Source of the DNA: Chloroflexota bacterium
GTDB lineage: Bacteria; Chloroflexota; Dehalococcoidia; SAR202; UBA11138
Direction: 5' to 3'
DNA: 8,628 bases
NCBI GenBank assembly: GCA_002710885.1
Contig: PAIW01000018.1
Location: 1 to 8,628 of the forward strand
In this document: positions 1 to 5,319 of the stretch, piece by piece
How positions within the stretch are numbered: the first letter of the stretch is position 1
How the letters are laid out: each line of letters opens with the position of its first letter
The notes under the pieces: generated by a model
Told to the model about the DNA's origin: nothing
The model's input: the letters and a program-made list of their open reading frames with translations, nothing else
Databases searched by the model: none
Made by a program: the position numbers and the translations under genes

Positions 1-629
1 AAGACGACATCTTCGTTCGTATCGGTGAGAATCAGGCCGTTCTGGTCGCGAAGACCGATCCTCATATTCCAGCCGCCGCCACCCTCCCAGACGTAGGCGG
101 TGATCTTATTGACGCCGGGCACCAGCTCGGCGCAGCGGGTCTCCTGGCAGTTGGCAGCGCTGCCGCGGCAGGCGCTCACCAGGGTCACGTTGACATTGTT
201 GACATCGATACGAACCGAGTCATCGCTCGCGGTGCAGACCTCCACCCGCAGCGGGGCATCTGTGGTGTTCTCGACGTAGGTCGTCGCGATCGCGAGGATG
301 TTGTCGGTGCCGAGGAATCCAACCTGGGGAACGATCGCTTCGAAGTCCACCAGATCGCCGACGGTGATGTTGATTCCCCCCTCATCCTGCAGGAAGGCGG
401 CGCTGAGCCAGGTCGGCAGCGGGCTGAAGGTGCCCGTCCAGCCGCGCGATTCGGCATCGAAGAACTCGATATCCCACTCATCTCCCGGACGAGGGTTCTC
501 CTCCTCCATCTCATAGGGCGCCACCCAATTGCCGATCATGCGGCCGGGTCCGCCGCCGCCGCAGCCGCCGTCCTGGTCAAGGAACAGCATGTTCCAGGCC
601 TCGGTCCTGATCCAGCCGAAGGGGTTGAC
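1..629 (-). repeat. Tandem module copy 2 (cut by window edge)
   Basis: Residues 445 onward. It repeats copy 1 block by block: VNPFGWIR, WNMLFLDQD, GNWVAPYEM, ENPRPGDEWDIEF, TTYVENTTDAPLRV, SACRGS, GVNKITAYVWE, GGGGWNMRIGLRD. Well over half of aligned positions look identical by eye. Differences include a glycine-rich insert after WNMLFLDQD (GGCGGGGPGR) and small indels. The window ends at ILTDTNEDVV, matching copy 1 just before its FWGTG, so more modules may follow. Confidence 0.78.
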
Positions 630-1961
630 CCCCTCGAGGGTGCAATCAGGAGCCTCGGCGACCTCCTGTCCTTCGAGCTCGTCATCCTCGCCGGTGCCCC
701 AGAAGATGACGTCGGGGCTGTCGTCGGTGAGAATCTGCATCTTCTCGTCGCGAAGCCCGATGGCCTGTCTCCAGCCGCCTCCGTTTTCCCAGACATAGGT
801 GGTGATCTTGTTGATTCCGGGAGCCAGCTCAGAACAGTTGATCTCCTGGCAATCGAGTCCGCTGCCGCGGCAGGCGCTCACCAGGGCCACGTTGTTGTTG
901 TTCATGTCGACGCGAATCCCGTCATCGCTGGCGCTGCAGACATAGACCCTCATCGGCGCATCCGTGGTGTTCTCGACGTAGGTCGTCGAGATCGCCACGA
1001 TCTGATCCGTGCTGATGAAACCCGCCTGTAGAGCGTAGATATCAAAGTCAACCAGGTCCTCCGGTATGAGGTCGATGGCGTTCACCCGCAGAAAGTTCAT
1101 GCTGATCCAGGTCGGTATGTCGCTGACGTTCGCCCCTCCCCACCCGGTGGCCTCGGCCTCTATGAAATCGATGTCCCACTCGTCGCCGGGACGCGGGTTC
1201 TCCTCTGACATATCGTAGGGAGCCACCCAATTGCCCTCCATACGGCCGATCTGGCCGCAGCCGGTATCCTGGTCAAGAAAGAGCATGTTCCAGCCGTTAC
1301 TGCGAATCCAGCCATTGGGATTGACCATATCCTCGATCGGCTCGAGCGGCGGCGGAGGCGGAGGAGGAGGAGGCAGACCTTCTTCCGGAGAATAGATCTC
1401 CACCTCGCCAAGGGAGAGAACATCCATTTCATCGGGGTTGCCGACCCCTCCCGTACCGGAAAGATCCGGATCCGGGGTTCTCACGACCCTCACAACACTA
1501 CCGGCAACAGCGTCTCCCAGCAGCTCAACGAGGTCTACCATCAGGCTATCGGGACCTGCCGCTCCACCACCGCCGAGGATGTTTTCCTCGTTGAGCAGAT
1601 CCGATTCGAAGAGGATATCTCCATCGAGGCCATCGAGAATCAGGACGGTGAGATCACGAAAGCGTGAAGTGCAGCAATTATCACGGTTATGAAGAATAAT
1701 TGAAGTGATCATGTACTCGTCCCGGAGATCAACCTCCCAGGTGGAAGGCAGGTTCTGGCCGGCGGCTGTATGGGTGAAATTTCCGAGGTTCCCATCGATT
1801 CCCATGCTGGCGGGAAACTGCCCGGTGCCGTAATCCGAAGACTGGGTAGCCATTCCGCGCGATGCGACGTTAACCGTCCCATCATCCAACCCCTGCGCGA
1901 AAGCAAACGCGCTCCAACTGAGTACCACCGCAAACACCAGTCCATTCAATGCCTTGCGCAT
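1..1961 (-). CDS. Secreted lectin-like protein with tandem beta-sandwich modules (3' end beyond window)
   Basis: I translated this frame by hand from the ATG at 1961; it stays open to base 1 (653 codons plus 2 nt). A GGGGAAG ribosome site (1966-1972) lies 4 nt upstream. Residues 1-22 form a signal peptide ending AFAFA-Q. Residues 24-191 resemble a fucolectin/F5-8 type C domain: ATQSSDY, IDGN, FTHT (H64), TWEVDL, NRDNCCTSR (R93, C96-C97, R100) and a closing LGEVEIYS. The fucolectin sugar site is His-x24-Arg-x-Asp-x4-Arg; here the His-Arg gap is 28 and Asp is Asn, so fucose binding is uncertain. Ten prolines (197-206) lead into two modules starting at residues 213 and 445. Each contains WNMLFLDQD, NWVAPY, ENPRPGDEWDI, TTYVENTTDAP, a SDD..R.D.N strand, several cysteines and a closing GGGW...IGLRD. 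That ending resembles galactose-binding-like beta-sandwich modules. It probably binds glycans outside the cell; no catalytic domain is visible. Confidence 0.85.
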   Translation of the reverse strand, partial: MRKALNGLVFAVVLSWSAFAFAQGLDDGTVNVASRGMATQSSDYGTGQFPASMGIDGNLGNFTHTAAGQNLPSTWEVDLRDEYMITSIILHNRDNCCTSRFRDLTVLILDGLDGDILFESDLLNEENILGGGGAAGPDSLMVDLVELLGDAVAGSVVRVVRTPDPDLSGTGGVGNPDEMDVLSLGEVEIYSPEEGLPPPPPPPPPLEPIEDMVNPNGWIRSNGWNMLFLDQDTGCGQIGRMEGNWVAPYDMSEENPRPGDEWDIDFIEAEATGWGGANVSDIPTWISMNFLRVNAIDLIPEDLVDFDIYALQAGFISTDQIVAISTTYVENTTDAPMRVYVCSASDDGIRVDMNNNNVALVSACRGSGLDCQEINCSELAPGINKITTYVWENGGGWRQAIGLRDEKMQILTDDSPDVIFWGTGEDDELEGQEVAEAPDCTLEGVNPFGWIRTEAWNMLFLDQDGGCGGGGPGRMIGNWVAPYEMEEENPRPGDEWDIEFFDAESRGWTGTFSPLPTWLSAAFLQDEGGINITVGDLVDFEAIVPQVGFLGTDNILAIATTYVENTTDAPLRVEVCTASDDSVRIDVNNVNVTLVSACRGSAANCQETRCAELVPGVNKITAYVWEGGGGWNMRIGLRDQNGLILTDTNEDVV
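630..1325 (-). repeat. Tandem module copy 1 of the secreted lectin-like protein
   Basis: Residues 213-444 of the minus-strand gene. The copy opens with VNPNGWIRSNGWNMLFLDQD and ends with an acidic linker (GTGEDDELEG) before copy 2. Five cysteines fall inside the module (TGCG, YVCSASDD, SACRG, LDCQE, INCSE), suggesting disulphides, as expected for an exported protein. The offset to copy 2 at their shared starts is 696 bp (232 codons). Confidence 0.8.
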
Positions 1962-2155
1962 AGATCTTCCCCTACTGATTGAATTGAGATTTATTTCAGT
2001 TTCCCGTGACCACTAAACCTGGCCCCATTGTCACTCAGATCTCCCCGAAAGCAAATGACACTTTCCCTCCCGACAAAAGTGCAAGCGGGAAAGGCGATTG
2101 ATGAGGCCGCGCAGGCATAGGTATATGTAGGGGCTGACGAACCCGGAGAGATGGT
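1962..2155. promoter_or_regulatory. Divergent intergenic region
   Basis: This 194-bp gap separates the starts of two divergently transcribed genes, so promoters for both should lie here. The part next to the minus-strand gene is AT-rich (1976-1997) and carries its GGGGAAG ribosome site. I see a plausible plus-strand promoter (2098-2127) but no convincing -35/-10 pair for the minus-strand gene. No coding sequence or RNA gene was recognised. Confidence 0.5.
2098..2127 (+). promoter_or_regulatory. Candidate sigma70-type promoter for the small NTF2-like gene
   Basis: TTGATG at 2098-2103 and TATATG at 2122-2127 are separated by 18 nt. Each hexamer matches the housekeeping consensus at four of six positions. 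Transcription would start near 2134, giving a leader of roughly 20 nt before the ATG at 2156. Part of the -10 region (GCATAGG, 2115-2121) also resembles the signal upstream of the esterase gene. Confidence 0.35.
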
Positions 2156-2725
2156 ATGGACATGAAGAAACTGTGTATCCGCCCCGTGGCTGCCGGCATC
2201 GCGGCGCTCGGAGGCCGGCAGCCGCGGGGCTTGACCCTGCCCAGGCTAATGTACACGGCTCTCTTATTACTGGCCGGCATCTGGAGTCAGGGTTGCTCCG
2301 TGGTTCACGTTCACGTGTCACCGGGCCCCGCCGCTGTCAGTGAAGTGAGGCAGGTGATGCATCGCTATCTTGCCGCGTTCAATATCGATGATTTTGAGAC
2401 GATTGGCGCCTCCTGGCATGCGCCTGGCTGGTTGTCGACCAGCGAGTCGAGACATCTCCTCAATAATCGCGAAGAAGTCAAAGGCCTCTACCGCGCCCTT
2501 CTTGGAAAGATCCGGGCAGAAGACTACGACCACTCAGAACTCTTGAGCGAGGACATCAAGTTCGTTAATGACGGCTGCGTGATCTACCGGATCACCTTCA
2601 CGCGCTGGAAGAAAGATGGAACCTTCATGCCGCCGCGAGTCCGGGGAAGCGTCTGTACTCTGCTCAAGGTGGATGGGCAGTGGGGTCTCAGCAATGTCGC
2701 TCTTGAAGCCGGAACGGGAGGCTGA
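2156..2725 (+). CDS. Exported NTF2/SnoaL-like protein, putative lipoprotein
   Basis: A 189-residue protein. A GGAG ribosome site (2145-2148) lies 7 nt before this ATG; an in-frame ATG two codons later (2162) is an alternative. Residues 32-47 (MYTALLLLAGIWSQGC) form a hydrophobic segment ending in a possible lipidation cysteine, C47, although SQGC is a poor lipobox. Residues about 62-183 have the NTF2-like pattern: an N-terminal helix (VRQVMHRYLAAFNIDDFETI), a Trp-containing segment, then strands IKFVNDGCVIYRITFTRW and SVCTLLKVDGQWGLSNVAL. Such domains bind small ligands or serve as scaffolds, and the sequence does not show which. The N-terminus before residue 32 is unusually long and is encoded partly by a strong hairpin, so an internal start at 2249 is possible, though no good ribosome site precedes it. 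It converges on the Tat-protein gene with 37 bp between them. Confidence 0.7.
   Translation: MDMKKLCIRPVAAGIAALGGRQPRGLTLPRLMYTALLLLAGIWSQGCSVVHVHVSPGPAAVSEVRQVMHRYLAAFNIDDFETIGASWHAPGWLSTSESRHLLNNREEVKGLYRALLGKIRAEDYDHSELLSEDIKFVNDGCVIYRITFTRWKKDGTFMPPRVRGSVCTLLKVDGQWGLSNVALEAGTGG
2181..2230. repeat. 17-bp GC-rich inverted repeat inside the signal-peptide coding region
   Basis: Left arm GCCCCGTGGCTGCCGGC (2181-2197) pairs with right arm GCCGGCAGCCGCGGGGC (2214-2230). Sixteen positions are Watson-Crick and one is a G-U wobble, around a 16-nt loop. It starts 25 nt after the start codon and encodes about residues 9-25 of the NTF2-like protein. It could be a palindromic element inserted in frame or a structure affecting translation. 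Confidence 0.75.
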
Positions 2726-2766
2726 CACGCACGGGGGCCGGGTTGGATCAACTCACCGAGTGTCAG
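2722..2766. terminator. Possible bidirectional terminator between convergent genes
   Basis: CTGACAC (2722-2728) and GTGTCAG (2760-2766) form a perfect 7-bp outer stem. The stop codons of both convergent genes lie inside the arms. An inner hairpin, GGGTTG-GAT-CAACTC, sits in the loop. There is no T-run on either side, so this is not a classical intrinsic terminator. Confidence 0.35.
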
Positions 2767-4343
2767 ACGTCAACCTTCAGCAGACCGCACGCTTCCTCGT
2801 ACCCCGGCGCCCGTTCACCAGCACCCTTCGGCGCGCTCTTTGAAGCGCTGGGGCTCAGCCCGTATTCGCTCGCTGTCACTCGCGCCAGGGCCACAGGATG
2901 GCGCCAGCGGAACTTCTCGCGCGTCGTCCTGAACTCTTCCTCTACCGTGTGGTAGTACTTCTCGGCATGGAGCGCTCCATCCTCGCTGACAGCGAAGCCC
3001 AGGAGCAGGTCCATGACAGGGCGGAACGGGTAACCCAGCTCTCCATAGCGCTCAACGAGCGCGCTGGCGCGCGCCTGGTCCCGGGCACGGATGGCAGACC
3101 TCGTCTCGCTGAGGAGCGCGCCGCGGTCCTTCTCCGTAACGGCATCGAGCGCCTTCGCGTGAAAAGATTCGTCGGTGACGGCGCCGCGTTGCCCGGCGGT
3201 ATGATAGGCGCCGATGATCAGGCTCGCGAACGCGTTGAGATCATTACTGACGCGCGCGATATTGCGCCAGGCATTCGCCGCGTCCGACGCGTGAACCCCG
3301 ACCGATGCGCCGTGCACACTGCCCATCGGTTTCAACTTCGAGCTCCCCGGTTTCCCCCGACCTCGGTCGTTCAGAACGAGCCGGTTCGCGGCGAGCGAGA
3401 TCGCCTCACCGACATCTGCCGGGGTGAAGCCTTCAGCCAGAGCGGCCGCGGCGGCCTCGGCGGCTTGCTCACGCGTGCCCGCGAAGACGAGCCGGCTCAT
3501 CTCGTTGATCCAGCTATCATCTGCCTTACGCGAGCCCGGCTTGCGGCCAGGCAGCTTGTGGGTTTCGAGGAGCTTCGGCAGGAGACTGCGGATCGCGGCC
3601 TGTGAACCGCGTCTTTCGGAATGGACACAGAAACGAACCGATTGACGCAACAGGGTGTGTGAGTGCTCTTTGCCGACAATGTCAAGCATCGACCAGGCGC
3701 GCCAGGCGAGCACGACGCGATGGACGTTGATCTCATCCCGCACCGGGTACTGCAGGTGATTGAAGGCTTCGTCGGGGCGCTCGTTCACGAGTGCCGCGAA
3801 GGTGGACTCCGCCCGCCCGAAATCTCCCGATCGCGTGGCTTTACGCAGCAACTCGCCCGTGGGAGAGTTGGCCGGGATCTTCGCCGGCTCCACGTTTCTG
3901 AGAATCTGCTTCGCGCGGCCGCCAAACTCGTGGATACGATTCGTGTTGCGATAAAGCACCTTGAGAATGGGCAGGGCACGGCGAGCTTCGGGCAATGCGC
4001 GCGACATGTCATAGGCCGGCGCGAGCGCCATAAAGGCGTGGTAGCCGGTGTAGTCCTGCCCGGCGAAGGTTCGTGCGTTGGCGAGCGCGCCGGCTGCGGT
4101 CAGCGTTCGCAGATCCGCGCCGCCTCGCAGTTTCTCGACAAGGAGGGGCTGCAGCTTCGCCAGCGACGTCTCCTGCATCAGCGCGACCAGCGGCTCGAGC
4201 TCCCCGAAGGTCGGAAAATCAGCTCCATCCTCCGCGAATACAGAGCCGAGCCCGAGCTCCGCCGCGAGCGAAACGCCGACACTCCCGGCAAGCATGCCGC
4301 GGCCTACGTCCGCAAGAAACTCCCGTCTGCCGCGCTGGGACAT
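2763..4343 (-). CDS. Tat-exported conserved protein of unknown function, His-rich
   Basis: A 526-residue protein. The ATG at 4343 is preceded by AGGAGG (4350-4355) with a 6-nt spacer, which fixes the start. Residues 5-38 are a twin-arginine signal: RGRREFL, a hydrophobic stretch and a site near SVFA-ED, so it is probably exported folded. The mature part is mostly helical. Histidines sit in well-formed motifs: GYHAFMALAPA (H102), NVHRVVLAWRAW (H208), KEHSHTLLRQSVRFCVHSE (H227, H229, H241), SVHGASVGVHASDAANAWRNI (H344, H351), GAYHTAGQ (H381) and LHAEKYYHTVEEEF (H459, H465). The spread suggests a metal or haem site, which is inference only. From memory, similar proteins with this signal and C-terminal block occur in planctomycete genomes without assigned function. 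Residues 498-513 are a low-complexity Ser/Lys/Ala/Pro insert just before the final GYEEACGLL. Transcription appears independent, with a promoter-like signal at 4440-4469. Confidence 0.82.
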   Translation of the reverse strand: MSQRGRREFLADVGRGMLAGSVGVSLAAELGLGSVFAEDGADFPTFGELEPLVALMQETSLAKLQPLLVEKLRGGADLRTLTAAGALANARTFAGQDYTGYHAFMALAPAYDMSRALPEARRALPILKVLYRNTNRIHEFGGRAKQILRNVEPAKIPANSPTGELLRKATRSGDFGRAESTFAALVNERPDEAFNHLQYPVRDEINVHRVVLAWRAWSMLDIVGKEHSHTLLRQSVRFCVHSERRGSQAAIRSLLPKLLETHKLPGRKPGSRKADDSWINEMSRLVFAGTREQAAEAAAAALAEGFTPADVGEAISLAANRLVLNDRGRGKPGSSKLKPMGSVHGASVGVHASDAANAWRNIARVSNDLNAFASLIIGAYHTAGQRGAVTDESFHAKALDAVTEKDRGALLSETRSAIRARDQARASALVERYGELGYPFRPVMDLLLGFAVSEDGALHAEKYYHTVEEEFRTTREKFRWRHPVALARVTASEYGLSPSASKSAPKGAGERAPGYEEACGLLKVDV

Positions 4344-4355
4344 GGTCGTCCTCCT

Positions 4356-4365
4356 GTAATATTAC
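4356..4365. promoter_or_regulatory. Perfect 10-bp palindrome next to the ribosome site
   Basis: GTAATATTAC is a perfect palindrome that abuts the AGGAGG site of the Tat-protein gene in an otherwise GC-rich leader. It could be an operator half-pair or chance; there is no second copy nearby. Confidence 0.25.
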
Positions 4366-4423
4366 GCCCGCCTCGCCACGAAGATTTCATCCGGACTTAG
4401 GCGGGAAACCTTTTAATCTCAGT

Positions 4424-4438
4424 GCCGATCCCATCGGC
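4424..4438. repeat. Short perfect hairpin in the leader of the Tat-protein gene
   Basis: GCCGAT-CCC-ATCGGC is a 6-bp perfect stem with a 3-nt loop. It lies directly beside the -10-like TAGGGT of the minus-strand promoter candidate, near the predicted transcription start. No T-run follows on either strand, so a terminator role is unlikely. Confidence 0.4.
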
Positions 4439-4439
4439 T

Positions 4440-4469
4440 ACCCTAAGCGATGGATTGCCCGCGACGCAA
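4440..4469 (-). promoter_or_regulatory. Candidate promoter for the Tat-protein gene (shared signal copy A)
   Basis: Read on the minus strand: TTGCGT (4469-4464), an 18-nt spacer, then TAGGGT (4445-4440), preceded by ATCGCT. The same arrangement occurs upstream of the DUF2071 gene and, with a 17-nt spacer, upstream of the esterase gene. The leader to the ATG at 4343 would be about 90 nt. Confidence 0.45.
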
Positions 4470-4549
4470 CCCGTCCTTGCCGCCGGCCTGGACGACGGCC
4501 GCCTGGGCGACAGCCCCTTCTCCCCCAGGGCTTCGCATAGACTACCTGG
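4470..4549. other. Intergenic stretch with an inverted copy of the TCGCWTAG signal
   Basis: TCGCATAG at 4533-4540 (plus strand) starts seven bases short of the stop codon region of the membrane-anchored NTF2-like gene. It faces copy A at 4443-4450, so the two bracket about 100 bp with imperfect inverted ends (CTACCCTAAGCGATG against GTAGTCTATGCGAAG). No TTG -35 lies at the right distance and no plus-strand gene follows. The DNA between the copies is GC-rich and I see no credible gene in it. Confidence 0.4.
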
Positions 4550-5098
4550 TCATTCTTCAGTGGAGTTGTCTTCATAGGGATCATCGTAATTGAAGATATC
4601 CCAGACCATCTTCCACGTCCCATCGTCCTGTTTCTGACTCAAGATGATCCACTTATAAGTCCTGGTCTCAACGTCGCCATCAATGGTCTCAGCTGAACTG
4701 CCTGTGCCTCGCGTTACAGCCCAATCGCCCATTGCCAGGACTTCCGCAACAGGTTCGCTCATCTCCATCTTCGAAGACGGTGGAGCTCTGAATTGCTCTT
4801 TGTAACTCTCGAGAATTGCAGCCGACCCTTCCAATACCGGTTTCTCGGGGATCATGTAGACCGCGTTTTCCGTATAAAGATCTCCACAAGCTTTCGCGTC
4901 ACGCCCCTGGAACGCCTCGACAAATTCACCAAGCAGTTCTTTCTGTCCATCGTATAACGGCCCAGCCTCCACAAAGACGGCCGCCTCCGATCCACTACCC
5001 GGCAGAACAAAAAATCCGATTCCTATCCCTGCTAAAAACAGCATGGCGCCAACCAGCCAGACGGGAGTCGCTTCCATAATTCTTTTCATAATTTTCAT
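4550..5098 (-). CDS. Membrane-anchored NTF2-like (SnoaL/DUF4440-type) protein
   Basis: A 182-residue protein. Residues 13-32 (VWLVGAMLFLAGIGIGFFVL) form one membrane segment after a positive N-terminus (MKIMKRI), so the rest is probably extracytoplasmic; a cleaved signal is also possible. Residues 48-170 carry the SnoaL/DUF4440 pattern: helix KELLGEFVEAFQGRDAKA, then LYTENAVYMIPEKPVLEG, the helix SAAILESYKEQF, strands around AMGDWAVTRGTGS and TYKWIILSQKQ, and DDGTWKMVWDIFN. Members of this fold include enzymes and ligand-binding proteins; no catalytic residues can be assigned. The C-terminal tail is acidic (YDDPYEDNSTEE). No strong Shine-Dalgarno precedes the ATG at 5098, and in-frame ATGs follow at residues 4 and 8, so the exact start is unsure. 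It is upstream of the Tat-protein gene on the same strand, with 206 bp between them. Confidence 0.75.
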   Translation of the reverse strand: MKIMKRIMEATPVWLVGAMLFLAGIGIGFFVLPGSGSEAAVFVEAGPLYDGQKELLGEFVEAFQGRDAKACGDLYTENAVYMIPEKPVLEGSAAILESYKEQFRAPPSSKMEMSEPVAEVLAMGDWAVTRGTGSSAETIDGDVETRTYKWIILSQKQDDGTWKMVWDIFNYDDPYEDNSTEE

Positions 5099-5154
5099 CT
5101 CATGATTTTTTTCAGCGGAAACAGAATGGAGACTTCAAAACATGAAGCTCCCGC

Positions 5155-5183
5155 AGTGTATCTGAACGACGATTGTCGACCAA
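5155..5183 (-). promoter_or_regulatory. Candidate promoter for the membrane-anchored NTF2-like gene
   Basis: Read on the minus strand: TTGGTC (5183-5178), a 17-nt spacer and TACACT (5160-5155). The leader to the ATG at 5098 would be about 50 nt. It lacks the TCGCWTAG block seen upstream of three other genes. Confidence 0.3.
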
Positions 5184-5233
5184 GAGAGATGCCTGCCCAA
5201 CACCCCCTGGGCAAATGAACGACACCACCCTCT

Positions 5234-5253
5234 CCTCTCCTTGCCTCTCCTTG
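5234..5253 (+). repeat. Two perfect 10-bp tandem copies
   Basis: CCTCTCCTTG is repeated twice without a gap, followed by a partial third unit (CCCTCG). The stretch is almost pure pyrimidine on the plus strand. The TTG of the second unit forms the start of the -35-like TTGCCC of the esterase promoter candidate. Confidence 0.7.
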
Positions 5254-5279
5254 CCCTCGCCCATGGGCTCGCATAGGCT
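5251..5279 (+). promoter_or_regulatory. Candidate promoter for the esterase gene (shared signal copy C)
   Basis: TTGCCC (5251-5256), a 17-nt spacer and TAGGCT (5274-5279), preceded by CTCGCA. The spacer contains the palindrome GCCCATGGGC; the DUF2071 copy has the related GCCCGGGGC at the same place. The leader to the ATG at 5320 would be about 34 nt, suitable for the GGGGAAGG ribosome site. Confidence 0.5.
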
Positions 5280-5319
5280 ATTGGCCGGGTCCAACTGAGA
5301 CTTGGGGAAGGTATCCTTT

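Larger units (their letters stand above)
5099..5319. promoter_or_regulatory. Divergent intergenic region
   Basis: A 221-bp gap between the starts of the minus-strand NTF2-like gene and the plus-strand esterase gene. It holds a promoter candidate for each direction, a pyrimidine-rich tandem repeat and the GGGGAAGG ribosome site of the esterase (5304-5311). No gene was recognised in it. Confidence 0.5.

Noticed and set aside
185..1432. Minus-strand short frames at 185-514, 536-796 and 1160-1432
   Set aside because: They are in a different frame from the 653-codon gene starting at 1961, and have Ser/Arg/Pro-rich compositions typical of out-of-frame translation.
1962..2155. Riboswitch or small RNA in the divergent gap
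   Set aside because: I found no conserved riboswitch core, strong folded domain or terminator in these 194 bp.
2898..4400. Long plus-strand open frames (2898-3605 and 3663-4400) opposite the Tat-protein gene
   Set aside because: They are Arg/Ala/Gly/Pro-rich, show no domain pattern and lie fully antisense to a gene with a clear start, ribosome site and signal peptide. High GC content explains the lack of stops.
4439..4540. A 31-codon minus-strand ORF from ATG at 4538 to TAG at 4444, between the two TCGCWTAG copies
   Set aside because: No ribosome site, low-complexity Ala/Gly/Val product, and both ends are explained by the repeated intergenic signal.
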